From Parus major (taxonomy: Eukaryota > Chordata > Aves > Passeriformes > Paridae): DNA of 64,000 nt. This document shows positions 24,102 through 37,250 of this stretch, in pieces. The stretch spans positions 96,413,669-96,477,668 of the forward strand of contig NC_031768.1 in assembly GCF_001522545.3 (NCBI RefSeq), written 5' to 3'. Each line of letters begins with the position of its first letter. Positions within the stretch are counted from its first letter, which is position 1. The notes beneath the pieces are model-generated. The model was not told the origin of the DNA. It did no database searches and was given only the letters and a program-made list of their open reading frames with translations. A program made the position numbers and the translations under genes.

Positions 24102-25520
24102 TGATAAAAAAAATTAGAAACATTGTTGGGATAGTTCATTCAAGTAATAGTTCTTTTATTCTTACAAAAGGAAGGGAATCTTTACATCCCAAGGAATGTT
24201 AGACAACAAATGACTCATTTAGCTCTGCAGTTTCCCTACTCATGTCATCATCTGAGCTGTAGTGTAGGAGAAATTAGAGCAGCTTCTTAAAAAAAATGTA
24301 AGTATAATCAGAGATAAAGTAAAAACAATAGTTAATAAAATACCAAAATCTTTTGCTCTTTTCAAGCATCCAATATCCTGTGCAAGCAGCTCTGCAGTAA
24401 CTCCTCTCTCTGAGGACATGATATGTCTGCTGTCTTTTTACAAGCTCTATTTGTGCTGCATTTTACTAAACTGGCCAGGAAGATTAGGAAGTACAGAAAC
24501 AAAAAAATTCAAAACCTGTACTTGTTAAAAAATCAAGACACTGTTGTCTTCTGTTTCTGTAAGAAGAAATAGTCTAAAGACTTTGAATTATCTAGGTTTT
24601 TTAAAGCCAATATTCTAAAAGTCAAAATGTCAAATTTTAATGTTTTCCTCTATCTCTTGGTGTGGAGGGCATTCCTGGGAGAAGAAGAGTTATATGTCTG
24701 TATTGCAGCTAGTGCTACTGGTAGTTGGGTATGAGTTTGAGCAGCTGTAATCTGTGCTGGGCTTAAAGTCTTCCTTAGCTGTCTACAATAAAAAACTAGG
24801 GAGAAAAACAAAAATAAGAAAATCTGTTAGGTTCATCTTAGCTCTTTTCCACAGAGTTGTAATAAGAGCAAAGACGCTGAAAGTGCAATGCATGAACACG
24901 AATACCAGTGTCTACATGGCTTTCAGCCTTCTTGTATGAGATGTGACATTCTACTTAAGTTCTCAAACTTTGGATTCAGGGACAAAACAGTGCTTGTACT
25001 GTGATAAGACAATGGTTTCCTATGGCAAAGAAAGGGCTCTTCTCTGGGGAGATTTTATCACTCATGCAAGTGTCTAACACTTCTGAAGAGAACTGGAAAA
25101 GTGTTTTCTTGGACAGTGGCAGTACTGAGGTCTGGTTTGGAATCATGTGGTAGCATTCTTGTGTCACAGTTAATAAAAATACGACTGCAGACAGAAACTT
25201 TTCTCATGTTCAGACACTCAGCAATTCTCCAGCCTCTGTAAATACCCTGAGGCTTAGTATGAATTGAGGTCACACTGTAACTCAGTTCAGGCAAGGGATG
25301 GCCTTTCATCTCTACCTAGCTACCTGTTTCCAGTAATTTTGTAGAAAATTTGACATCCAGAATATTGAGACCTACTTCAAAGACCTTTACTCTCTTTTCA
25401 ATGTTGCTAAAATTGGCTTAAGAGTTACTTAGTTGGGTGAGAGAGGCAGATAAAATACACACATACTCACAACTTATTTTGATCAAACCAGGCCAAAAGC
25501 AAATGCCAGTCTTAGCTGGA

Positions 25521-25550
25521 TTTTTTTTTGGGGGGGGGTGGGGAGGGAGG
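25521..25550 (+). repeat. T9-G9 tract followed by G-runs; compact quadruplex motif
   Basis: Nine T residues are followed by nine G residues, then T, GGGG, A, GGG, A and GG. The plus strand satisfies a G3+ four-run quadruplex rule with 1-nt loops. No gene is nearby in the window. Confidence 0.85.
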
Positions 25551-28288
25551 AGGCAATGCATATTTAGAATTTTGCAATCTCTTAAAATACAAAGCAAAAG
25601 TTTCCAAGATAACTCAGAATAATTCTGTTTTGAAAAGTGGTTCTACAAAGAGCTTCATGGAGTTCCTGTTTTTATGCTTCACTGGTTATCAAAGCAATGT
25701 GAAAATATTAAACCCTTCAGCAATAATAAAGATTATGCTGCCTGAATAGATAAGTCCTCCAGAAAAACCTCAGAAGGTCAAAGTTGCACTTGGAGTCATG
25801 CAAGATTGAATAATTAACTGTTCTTTCTGTAGATTGTGGTGTACATAGCTTGGCACACTTACATTCAATCAGATAAAAATTAGACTAATATTTCAAATAG
25901 TCATCCAGTACTTGTATTTTCTCTTATTTTAAATTCTTTCCTTCATTTAATGAGTAGGAATTTCTTCTTCTAAAGTGCTCTCCCCCTTCTCTTCAGCCCT
26001 TTTAAAGACTTTCTGCTGTCTTGCAGATAGTGGGTAGCTTGTACATGACAAGCCAAGATCCTCTGGTTTGCAGGTCAGCCTGTTGACCCCAGATTGTGTT
26101 TGTTCATTTAGCATTGACAGGAAAAATGGTCATTTTGTCAAAGATGGTTTCCAGTACTTGCTGGAACAAGTTCTGTGCTGTAAGAGGTTTTCCTGATATG
26201 TTGAGAGCATAATTGAAAATCAGAAGGCAAAAGGACAATGTGGTTAACATATTAGCTTAAAGATCATTCTTAATAGGTTTGTATCTACAAACGTTAAAGA
26301 AACCATCGTTTATAAAGACTTGGGTACTAGCCATTAAAAAAGAAAACATAGTCTCAAATTACTTGATATGCTGAATTACTTCTAAAAAGATGCACTAAGA
26401 AAACTATTTTCAAGTGCCATTACCTGCACAGACATTCTCAGTTTTACTGGATTATTTGTGAAAACTATTAGGAGTTTTTTTCTTCTGTTTAAAAAAAATC
26501 AATCAACCACAACTAACCCTATTCTTACTCCTCTGATTGTTTATCTTTTAATTGTAGCTATTTTCAGCAATCAGAAATTGGAAAGAAATTTCGCTTTCAG
26601 GTTAGATCTAGCACCAAGCAGAAAATTTATGTAATTTATTTTGGATGCCTTGTGGAAAATGACTGATCTAAAGAGTCTTCGAGTGACTTAGGCAGTCAGG
26701 TAAAATCCCAATGACCTATCTTGAGAAGATTGATAGAAGAGAAGTTTGCCAAGTCATTGTTCACTCTGGCCCCTCCATGAGCTCTTGTGGCATCTTGTAT
26801 TGAACTCTGGGTATTTTGTCTATTGACACTGCAAACAATAATTAGATTTAAAAGGTATAAAAACTACAAAGTAGGCAATTATCTCAAGTCCATTATAAAA
26901 GCCACAAAACCAAACATTCTTGGGTGAAAATCTAGAGGGAAAGGATGTTCTTGTTATTTGATATCCAGTCAAAGTAGCTGAGGTAAGGCTCATTTTGTGG
27001 TCAGACAAAATCCTTACACCTTTTTGTACCTGTCTCTTTCACTGTACTCTATGCTAGCTGTGTTTGCAAAACCTTATCCAAAAGGTATGTCTTGCCTTTC
27101 AAAAAGTAGCATATGTAGTACTAGTAGGGATTGATTAATGGTCTTTGCTAATCTAAATATTCCTGTTAACACAGGATAAGGTAATAGGTTTCCTGAAAAA
27201 GAAATTGTTGCCAGCAACCTGTCTTAGTTTCATTCTCGTGATGACAAACCCAAATCATCTTGAGAGATGCTTTTCCAGAGCTTCTCTGATCCATATTTGT
27301 TATTTCTGCCTTTACAGGTTCAGATGTGATAAGGAAAAGCAGGATTTGTGCTGAAAATATTCTTAAAGAGAAAGCTTTTATAAAGTGGGATAGAATAAGG
27401 GGCTTGAGAAGCTCCAGGTCATACTGTTATTGAGGGCCTGGGAGCTGTTAAATTTGGGTTAAATTGCAGCCAGAGATAAGTTAGCTTGTGCAGGTTGTAG
27501 GTCTCACTGGAGCTCATGAATCTCTCCATCAGCTTGGAGAATTACAGACAACAGCAGCCAGCACCCTTTTTGAGATGTGGATTTATTATTTCCTGTTCCA
27601 GTCTTGCTTTGTAGAATTTCTCATAGGTGGGATTCACAGCCTTGCACCCTGTATGTGCCCTGCTTTCCCACACCTCCTTGGTTTCTGGTTGCTCTGTAGG
27701 TCCCTTCTGTAAATGGAAATAGGAACTAGAGTAAGATTATTGTGAGACACAGAAGAGCAGGTTGGAATTGCCCTTTATCCTCCTGTACTTGTGTAGCACT
27801 ATCATGCTTACCATGGTTCTCTGCATGCAACTCTCCATTCTCTGGAGACCATAAGTGAGCTCAGGTATCTGTGGCTCAGGTATAGCTGTCTGTAGGTAAA
27901 GTATTTTGTTCTGAGGAGAGGTTTTGTCTGCTGTCAGATCAAATTATGTTGATGGCTGTGATCAAAAAACCCTCTGGGAGACAAATGAAATTTTCTTGTG
28001 TGTACAAGAAGACTGTATTTTAGTCAAGAGTGTCAGCTGCTTCTACACAGTGCTATGCAAGATAGCCCAGACTTTTTCTTAAATTGTGCAGAGAATAGCT
28101 TTGTAGAAAGTATTGAAAGGTGTCAGCTTTCTAATAGTCATCTCTGTGCAGCAGAAATGGAAATCCACCAGTTCTAGATTTCCTTGCTTCTGCTCCCAGC
28201 AGCACACCCTTGTTTTGAGGTAATAGGCTTTTATGAATCCTTGGACAAAGAACAGGTGTCATATTCACATGTATTCACCTGGGTTTAT

Positions 28289-28338
28289 TTTTGGAAATTT
28301 TGGAAATCTAAAAATTTTGGAAATTAAAATTTTGGAAA
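28289..28338. repeat. Four copies of TTTTGGAAA
   Basis: Perfect copies begin at 28289, 28298, 28315 and 28330; the first two are adjacent. This is a short degenerate tandem repeat with no recognised function. Confidence 0.85.
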
Positions 28339-29029
28339 ATTTCACTTGCAGAGTCCAGTCCTCTCTTCAAATGAGCCAGTGACTCTTTAGGAAAAGGAGG
28401 GTTATGGTGTGTGCTCTGATATTTCAGCTGAAGATGCATGACTTATGTATGGAATTCGGAGGGGACAAAACAGGGAATACAGCTAGAAGTCAAATGTTCT
28501 GTGTAGTTTAATGTTATGCAAATTCATTCAATATTCATCAGTTATCTCCAGAGTATCTCCAAAGGTTTTAAAGCAATGTCATGGCAAATCTATTCACCAT
28601 TTAAAAGAGACCATGCTCACAGCTGAGCTAATTTATATTAATACCTGGAATAACAGAAATTATTTCACAAGATCTTGAGGCATTGTGTCTACAATTAGTT
28701 AAAGAGTACATACTTTATTACCTTATCTCATTTACTAAGGGTTTGTTCTCATCTATTTGCAAATTTTACAGGCTTATAAACCTTCAAGGTCTATTTCCAA
28801 AATAGCACATCTGCTAAACTGTGTCCCTACAAAAGATTAATTATTTTAAGGAGGTTTTTACCATAGAAAACAAGAAAACTTCAATACTGATAGGCTGGGG
28901 ATTTTTGCTCCTTAAATTTGCATATGTAAATTTCCCTAGGTAACAAAAATTTATTCCAGTTTTAAATTCTCAGTGCTAATGCTAACAATAGATACATTCA
29001 CTACAGTGTGATTGCATTAGATAGGCTTA

Positions 29030-29055
29030 ACATCTAAAACATCTAAACATCTAAA
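29030..29055. repeat. Three copies of ACATCTAAA
   Basis: Copies start at 29030, 29039 and 29047 (the last overlaps by one base), a micro-tandem probably produced by slippage. Confidence 0.85.
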
Positions 29056-29483
29056 AATACCACTTGGGTGTATTATGTAATTTCATAAATACAAATTACT
29101 TGTGATACAATTTGTCGGTGAATTATAGAGTAGAAATAACTCCAGTATTGGGACTGTATTGCATTTCTTGCCCTTGTACATTCCAAATGTCACAATGCTG
29201 CAAGTCAGAACCTCTAAGTAACAGAGGTATCTGAGAGAGTAACTGTTGCTTAAGTAACAGAATATTAAAACATGCAAGTGCATAAGAATGGTTGTCCCAC
29301 CTGCCTCATTTGGCATCAGCCATGAGGTATCTGCATGAGTTCTAGTTATACCTCCTCTCTCAAACCTGTAGAGTTAGGAGACTTCAGGAGCTGTATATCG
29401 TTTGTCTTCAGGGTTTCTTTGCACAGCTAGAACAATGAAAATCTGTGTTCAGCTGCATTTATAAACCTGTTCAAATGTTAGAG

Positions 29484-30570
29484 TGTATTGAGTTTGCATA
29501 GCCTGGGTTTTGGTAGTAGTGGGGCTATAGGGGTGGTTTCTGTGAGAAGCTTCCAGAAGCTTCCTCCGTGTCTGGCAGAGCCGATCCCTGGTGGCTCTGG
29601 GACAGACGTGTCACTGGCCCAGGCTGGGACAATTAGAAATGGTGTTAACACCGCTGTGGTAACAGATTGGAGAGGAAGGGAAAAAGTTATTGCACAGAAG
29701 TAATTGTGACCAGGGAAGAGCAGAGTGAGAATACGTGAGTGAGCCCAAGGTGAGTGTGAAGGAGGGCAGGAGGTGCTCCAGGCACTGGGGCTGGGGTTCC
29801 CCTGCAGCCCCTGGTGCAGCTGTGGGGAGGCAGCCGTGCCCCTGCAGCCCCTGGGGCTCACCGGGGTGCACAGACCCACCTGCAGCCTGGAGGAGACCCA
29901 GGCCACAGCAGCTGGGTGCCTGAGAGAGGGCTGTGACCCCGTGGGAGACCCAGGCTGGAACAGGGTCCTGGCAGGACCTGCAGGCCTGTGAGCAGAGGAA
30001 CCCACCCCCGAGCAGGTTTCCTGGTGGGACTTGTGACCCTGGGGGGGACCCAAGCTGGAGCAGCCTGTGCCTGAAGGATTGCACCCCATGGAAGAGTGAC
30101 CCACCTCCCAGCAGTTTGGGCAGGACTGTTGCCCATGGGATGTAATCACACTGGAGCAGTTCATGTAGAAATGTCTCCCCAGGAAGGACCCCACAGTGGA
30201 GCAGGGGAAGGACTCCTCTCCCTGAGCAGCAGAAATGTGATGAACTGCCCTTAACCCCCATTCCCACCTCCCTGTGCTGCTGGTGGGGAGGAGCTGGAGC
30301 TGGAAAGGAGGGAGGTGTGGAGGGAAGGTGGTTTTAAGGTCTGTTTTTTTTCTCATTATTCTGCTCTGATTTTGTCAGTAATAAATTCAATTAATATCCC
30401 TAATTTAAGTCTGTTTTCCCCATGATCATATTTGGTGAATGAACTCTTCTGGTCCTTACCTCAACCCATGAACCCTTTGCTACATTTTCTCTGTCCTATC
30501 CAGTTGCAGAGGGAAGTGACAGAGAGGCTTTGGTGGGTACCTGACATTCAGCTGGGGTCAACCCAATACA
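29484..30570 (-). mobile_element. Solo LTR of an endogenous retrovirus, about 1087 bp
   Basis: The block starts with TGTATTGAGTTTG and ends with GTCAACCCAATACA, so its ends form the inverted TG...CA termini expected of a retroviral LTR. I assign minus orientation because on that strand it opens TGTATTGGGTTGACC, the start I recall for a widespread avian LTR family, probably class III (ERVL-like). The middle (about 29740-30260) is GC-rich and built from imperfect repeats of roughly 60 bp containing CTGCTCCAG-, GGGTC- and CTGCAGG-like words. No internal viral region or second LTR lies on either side, so it is a solo LTR. The flanking 5-mers (TAGAG and GCAAT) do not match, so no target-site duplication is visible. 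A 292-codon minus frame through it is incidental. Confidence 0.82.
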
Positions 30571-32387
30571 GCAATTTCCCAATATCCTTAAATGTCAAAT
30601 TTTGGAAAGTTCATTCAAACATCCATTAGATGAGATGCTGGACTTCATTCTCCAGGAAATGGCACAGCAGAGTAGTCTGTAGGAAGTGGGCCACACACTA
30701 CTGAAGTACTGAGCAAGGAGAAACAGTGAACACAGAAAATCAACTCTGCAACAACAAACACCAGGGGATGGGGTTTTTTTAGAAGAAGCTATTATCTTTA
30801 TTTTTCTTGATAAAATAAGTTACTGACCTCTGGCTAGATGGTTTACAAATTATAGTAGCAACAAACAGTTTGTTATTTGATGTGGGTGAGTATCAATTTT
30901 ATTTAGCTGTTGTAGAAAGAACATCTGGTGAAGATACATTTACCGACAATAAATGATTCTCATATCAAATCTTATCGGAAGTGATTGCATTCCAGCAATT
31001 AAATTAGATTTCCCTGAAGCAGGATAATTGAACTACTATGCAGTGTTTTGCCAAGATTTATCCTCTTCTGTAAATCTACTTGTGTCAGCTCTTGTGTAGC
31101 CATTCAGATGGCTGTAACAGATTTGGAAATCTCCAAAGATACAAGTTTGTGCATATTTGTAGCTTAACACAGATAGATATGCTGGTGATACCTGGAAAAT
31201 CCTTATAATAATTCCATTTTTATACACATTTGGATTGTTTAACTATTTGAGGGAGGGGTTTATTTTGTTTGCTTGGTTTTTGTACCTTGGATTGTTGTAG
31301 GCACTGAAGCACATATATTGTACACTTTTCTGAATTGTTTGAGACATTTATATATAGAGATCTTGGATATTTAGTTCAGCATTATGATTTCTGGGTACTA
31401 ATATCCACTTGTGGATATAGAATCTTTGTTTTTCCGGCTCCCTTCTCTAAAGATTTTGTATCTGTCAATAAGAATAGTACTGCTTCTCTATCCTAGACAT
31501 CCTTGCCAAGGGAAGAGGAGAATTGTTAAATGTATTGTCAGGTTTTTAAATGTCTCAGTGAGGACTACAAAAGTAAGAATCGTTCTAGAAACCAGGGCTG
31601 TTTTTCTGTTTGTGGGATCAGGAAAATGGGGTACTCAAGTTGCATGTTTTAACACAGTCTTCAGATACAGCTTTTCTGAGATGGTAATTTGTGCTTCAGA
31701 CTTGTTTTATACTCCAAAATATTAGATGTAATGTGCTCTATCTAAGAGCCAGTTTTTGTATTTGAAGTGCCTAAAGAAAAATCTTTATATTTGGTCAAAA
31801 TGCAAGGTACTTGGCAGGATTGGCCTTTGCAGGGACACTGTTGCTTCTGGTTAGTGATGGCAAACATCTCATGGCTGGGACAACCTCTGTGGTGTGATAC
31901 ATGCAGTCATCAAGCAAGCAGTCACCTAGGAGCTCCTTTGCAGTTTTGGGTTTGACCCTAGCCACACACAGAGTCTCTGAGTGCAACAAAAAAAAAGTAT
32001 ATTGCATTCATTTCACTAAGTTAACCTTAAGAAGAATATTAGAAGAGCTAAGAATGAAATAGTGCATGCAAAGGTGAACAGTTCAGAGAACAATCCCTTC
32101 TTGAGAAACAGCTTCTAAATAGCATGCAGAGAAGGAAGCACATAAATTACCTAAGTGCCAAACTACCTGAAAATCATTTGGATACTCACTGAAGCAAAGT
32201 ATTGTATCCAATGGTTCACTGCTAGGGCAGATCCATCTGCTTTCATTTCTCTTTATTTCTATCCCCTGTAAGAAAATCAACATAATTCTGCTACCTTAGT
32301 CTACAGTCCATAAAATCAGAACTATCAAAATTCCTTCTGGCTTGAACAGAGGTCTGAACATATTTTTATTAGAAAGTGCTTTATTTT
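30571..32387. other. AT-rich noncoding DNA between the LTR and a CR1 tail
   Basis: Nothing recognised: no gene, RNA or repeat family. Open frames are at most about 104 codons and unfamiliar. Confidence 0.5.
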
Positions 32388-32692
32388 TCATAGAATCATA
32401 GAATGGTTTATGTTGGAAAGGACCTTAAAAATCATCTAGTTTCCAATTCACCTGCCATGGGCAGGGGCACCTTCCACTAGACCAAGCCCCATCCAACCTG
32501 GACTCAGACACTTCCAGGGATGGGGCATCCACAGCTTCTCTGGGTGGCTTGTTACCATGTCTCACCACTCTGACAGTAAAATATTCCTTTCTAATATCTA
32601 ATCTAAACTTATTCTCTTTCACTTTAAAGCCACTTTGTCTTATCCTGTCGTTCCATGCCCATGCAAAAAGTCCCACTCTAGTTCTCTTCTTG
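32388..32692 (-). mobile_element. CR1 LINE 3' end, about 0.3 kb
   Basis: The block opens with TCATAGAATCATAGAATGG, the reverse complement of the CR1 3' terminus with its short tail repeats, so the element lies on the minus strand. The minus strand then encodes the last part of ORF2, including FRLDIRKEYFTVRVVRH and PSLEVSESRLDGA. It is better preserved than the other copies here. Similarity ends at about 32692, where 5' truncation is inferred. Confidence 0.93.
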
Positions 32693-35600
32693 GTTTGCTT
32701 GTGCAGTTAGAGCTGGGACACTGTAAAATTTTTAATTCTATCTGGGGCTTTAGTCTAAATACAGATTTGAAAACTGCTGTCCTTGTCTAGCAAATATAAA
32801 TCTGAGTTTTCCAGTGGTGACATGCAGACACAAAGCAGAAATGGGAAATGTTTTGGGTTTGAGGACAAGGCTATCAGCAGGTGAGAAAAGCAGAAAAAGA
32901 CAGAACAATATATAGAGAAAGTCACTGGTTCATTAGACTTTTTCTTGCCCTGACATTCTCATTACACATTGATTCAATGTGTAATGTATGATAAAATCAT
33001 CATCCTGTTTACTTTTGATAACTGCTGATCAAATTAGTGTTTTTGCAAGAACATGGTGATATAAATGGATTTATGGGAATTATCTTGGGAATAGAGCTAA
33101 AACAGATTAACAAGATGCATCTTGAAAATTTTAAAATAAAACCAAATTATAAAAAAAATCACACCAAAATAGCTAAAATCCCTGAGCTTCCACTGCAAGG
33201 TGAGAATAGGAATTTATGCTTGGATCTCTTGTATAGCAGCTAAGAGTTTCAAGTCCCAAGTTCGTGTGTTCTCTTTCATTACCATATATTCCATATGTTA
33301 TTGTAACCTTTGTCATCAGCTGTCTTTGGCATAGTCTTTGAGCCATAAAGATATATTAAAGTAACCTAAGTAATTGAAAATTATTTAAAAAAAAACCATT
33401 TTACTCTCTCTTAATAATTAAAAAAAGTTTTAAACACAAGTAGAAGTGCCACATTGGTTAAATTCTGTTCCTTTGGGAGGCAATAGGAGCTGTACCTCTG
33501 CTTTCAGCAGGAGCAGAGCAGGAGCAGGGAGAAAATATCTCACAGTGAGTTTTTTAGATATGTAGATAGCTGCTGTGCTTTGGCAGATTGCTAAAGCCAG
33601 CCTTCACAATTTATCCATGGCAATTTTATTCATGGGATTTAAGCTTCAAGCTGCAATAGACACAGCACATGAATCTGAAAATCCCTGTCTGCATTGTTTG
33701 ATGCCTAGAAAATATATTCTCGTAAGGTGAAGTGGAAAAAAGTCCTGAGTACAAGCAGATCAAAGCTCTGTTTTGATATGACCTACACAACCTTTTTAAC
33801 GTAACAGTGTCATGGTGGTATATTTGTATGTCTCCACATTTTTTTGGTTAGGATCAAGGTACAAACACCTTAAATTCAGAATAGTTCCAGGAACATTTTT
33901 AGAATTCATGAAATTTCTGGTTTTTTTAAACAATGAATTGTAAATTCCTGCACTTAAAGGGATATTTATTTTTTTTTCTAGAGTAAATATTGCGAAGCTA
34001 AGGTCTGTGTAGATATTTGAGGGTTAGAGATGCCACATTTGGAAGAAACGGGGCAATACTTATTGGGCAGGGAACTTTTTATACAGTTGTCTGAACCACT
34101 GAGCCGCTGATAATGCTGCAGGTGATCTGCTGGGATGGATTATTGAGCATCACATAGCTAAGATGACTGGATTCTCATCACAAATGTAATTTGTCTCACA
34201 GCTATTGCCACATTGTATGTGGTAGTGGAGTAGAGAGCATTACGCTTGTCTCTAATTCACTGAGAGTCACAATAGATAAATTGGAGGTCAAAAAGGCCTT
34301 TTGGGAGAGCTCTTGCTGAAAAGGGTTATATAAATGTAAAGTAGTGTTATTATTATTTATGAGCAGTTTGAGTCAAATGTCATGTTGGATGCATTTCATC
34401 AATCTGAGATTAGACTTGGGCCTGTAGCTCAGCAACAGCTCAGTGATACAAACAGATAAGGGGATGTTTTAACAGGCTAAACAGAATCTCAAATAAAACA
34501 GCAAGTACTTCTCTACAACAGCCCTCCCATTTAGTGATATTTCTGAAGTCTGGTGTTTGGAACATCAGATGGGATGGCACAAAGCTTTTCTACCAGGGCA
34601 AGAAATGACATGCAGTCTCCAACCCATTTCAGAAGTGTTTAATTTAGATCCCATTAAGATTTTTTCTGCACAATAGAACTGTGGAAATAGATATCAATAT
34701 TTTATTAAATGCATGGATTACAGCTGTATAGAAATGTTAGGAACACTGACAAACTCATTGCCAACATGTGTAGCATATTCTGTCCTTTCAAAAACCTTTA
34801 TTATGCAGTGAGCTTTTCTCTCCCAGGAGAAAAGTCCACTCATCCCCACCTTATTTTCTCTGATCACTATGATTGTGTTTGTGTGTGTAAATATCCTAGG
34901 GAAAAAAAACAAAAGAAATTAAGCTTTCTCCCACTAAGATTAGGGAGACATACCTCTAGCCCACAGATAGATATGTAAATATACTTGATTTCTGAAGTAA
35001 AATCTATTACCATTCTCCTTTTGCATTTTCTCTCCATTGGCTTTAATTAAGTTTGCTCCAAAAAAGCTTGTGAGGTAACCTTGTTACATGAAAGAGAAAG
35101 ATTACACTCTATGGGGTGGTTCCTGCTAGCTTGACCATCATTTATAAAGCCAGGATTTAATATCCTTTAAGCTTTTCTGTTTGCAGACTCATTTTATTTA
35201 AACTGCATTTATATAAACTGCTCAGCAGATTAGAGAAGCAGCACTATAGCCTTAATTTCAGTGTCATTTTCCAGCTGTTTTGGTCAGGCTTCATGCCTGG
35301 ATTTAATGTATTTGTGCACTAAAATGAAAATACATCTCAATGATAAATCCTCTCTAAAGCAGAGTGAAATAGCAGTAAATAACATCTGTTGAAACCAAAT
35401 GAAAATAAAAACCAAAAGCTCACAGGAAGATCAGATACAGTAGGGAGCTTGAAAGCAAACTGAATGTGAAGCTCAGGCTTAAAAAAAGTGATTAAAACCC
35501 TTAAAATTATCCTTAGATGGGGAATAGGGAATTTGACTTACCTCCTTTGCAGGTTTGTCAGTTCCACATGTACAGGGGATCAGTAATTAAAGATGAATTT

Positions 35601-37177
35601 TGTGTTGTTGGGACTGATCCAGGCCTCCTTAAATTCATCTCAAGAATATACAGATATTCATGACAGTCACTGATTATCCCAGAAATAAATAAATGCAATG
35701 GTGTGTTCTTGACATTGAATCAATGGGAAGAGCACAGAGATCTCCTTTTCAGCCAACTCTTAAAAGAACAAATCTGGCTATCCCAGCTGTTCCATTCCCA
35801 TCATATTTACAGGCCCAGAGCTATGCACTTAAATATCTACTTTCTTTCATATTTATTTGTTTATTTTATTTACCAGAGGCCCTGACACCCTTCCACCCAA
35901 GAAGAAAGACAAGAACAAACTGAAATCAGCTGTAAAATCAGATATAAATATCTTTATGCAAGCAGCCATTGTCATCTGTATTTGAATAATCTTGGGTTAG
36001 TTCACTGTGTTACAGACACAAGTCCTGTATATGCTTGGATCTATGTTCTTCATCTAACACTTCCATTTTTTCACAGAAAAGTGCCAGACACTGCAGCTGT
36101 GGCAGTCCCACATTGTGTTCAGTGGACTGCAGTGTATTTACAATGGGAAAAAAAAAATGTCAGGGAAGAACTTGGCCCTCCCAAGACTGGCTTTGGTTTT
36201 ACTCTCTTATGTAACAGTATAGATGGGAGGTAGAGGAATGCAATAACTCCCATAAATGTCCACTTGCATTTAAATAGAATTTTACTCTGGCTTTACCTTC
36301 AAATTATGAATATATGATTTATCACATTTTACTCAGGCAAATGAAAGACGCTCTTAAAGCCTGACTTTTTTCTGAAGTACCATGGACATCTAACATTAAT
36401 TACACATTTAAGATAGCATTAAAGTCACTTCCTTCACGTTTGCAGGACTATTTGAGTTTACAGGTATATTCCATAATTCTTACTTAATTGTGATTCATAT
36501 GAAGAGGTAGAAAGACATAGCGTTCTCTGAGTAAATTTGGATGGACAGGTGCTATGGCATGTTCCATGGGGTTGCATTAGTTTTCAGAATGGATTTTGTC
36601 AGTGCAAACTTAAATCTAATGTAGTGTGGATGGGGAAACAGTGACAGGTAATAACTAAGCCAGACAAGGAGTTAATGCTTACCTGCTCAGAAAAAGAATG
36701 TATGCTTTAACAGAATTTTGGGAAATTGCAGAAATGTGAAGCAAGTTATGTTACTTAAAGTCTGGAGAATGTCCACTTCAAAGAAGATGCTTCCTTAAAG
36801 CAAAAAAGGCTTAATCCATAACTATAGTAGTATATGGGGACTTTGAACATGTTGCAGAAATGTAGTGAACAGTAGCTTCAATTAAACCATGGAAAAATGT
36901 TTTCCCTAAAATAAGAGATTTTCTGTGGAGTTTTGTGGTTTGATTTTTGATTAACCTTTTTATTTTTTAATAAATAAAATTTTTCCTTCCTTTTATACAC
37001 GTAGTTATAGGTGTGAGAGGAGAAAAAACAAAGAACAAAAAATGCCTGCACTGACCTACCATGTCTGCTGAATCCCAATTTAGTGCATGGAAAAAAACCC
37101 TCAATTTCTATTTACTTTATAATTTCAAGTGTTTTGTTTCAGTGGTTCTATAAGTTGTAAGCAAAGTTATTTCCAAA
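32693..37177. other. AT-rich noncoding DNA, no gene recognised
   Basis: Contains the strong palindrome at 32960-32986 (listed separately) and A/T-rich patches near 33355-33430. No gene or repeat family is recognised in the remaining sequence. Confidence 0.5.
32960..32986. repeat. 27-nt palindrome with 13-bp perfect arms
   Basis: CATTACACATTGA (32960-32972) is followed by a single T and then its exact reverse complement TCAATGTGTAATG (32974-32986). Thirteen matching pairs around a one-base centre is well beyond chance for 64 kb. It could form a cruciform, or a dyad bound by a dimeric factor. No known transposon terminus is recognised. Confidence 0.9.
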
Positions 37178-37250
37178 CATCCCCAGGAGACTATTCCACA
37201 GTCTAACAAACCTCGTTCTAGGATGCTGAGAATTTTTTTTCAAAACTGTG
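37178..37250 (-). mobile_element. Possible ancient CR1/L3-type fragment
   Basis: The words GGAGACTATTCCACAGTCTA and ACAAACCTCG resemble the antisense of a conserved tract in old CR1/L3-like LINEs. The match is short and judged from memory, so the family and ends are uncertain. Confidence 0.35.

Larger units (their letters stand above)
24102..29483. other. AT-rich noncoding DNA, no gene recognised
   Basis: No gene or repeat family is recognised over 5.4 kb. It contains the G-rich tract at 25521-25550, a TTTTGGAAA cluster at 28289-28338 and an ACATCTAAA cluster at 29030-29055, listed separately. Confidence 0.5.

Noticed and set aside
29478..30356. 292-codon minus-strand open frame
   Set aside because: It lies almost entirely inside the solo LTR and reads through its GC-rich internal repeats. 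LTRs of this kind do not encode proteins.
34415..34460. TGTAGCTCAG word resembling a tRNA A box
   Set aside because: No B box (GGTTCRANNCC) at the expected distance and no cloverleaf pairing, so neither a tRNA gene nor a tRNA-derived SINE is supported.
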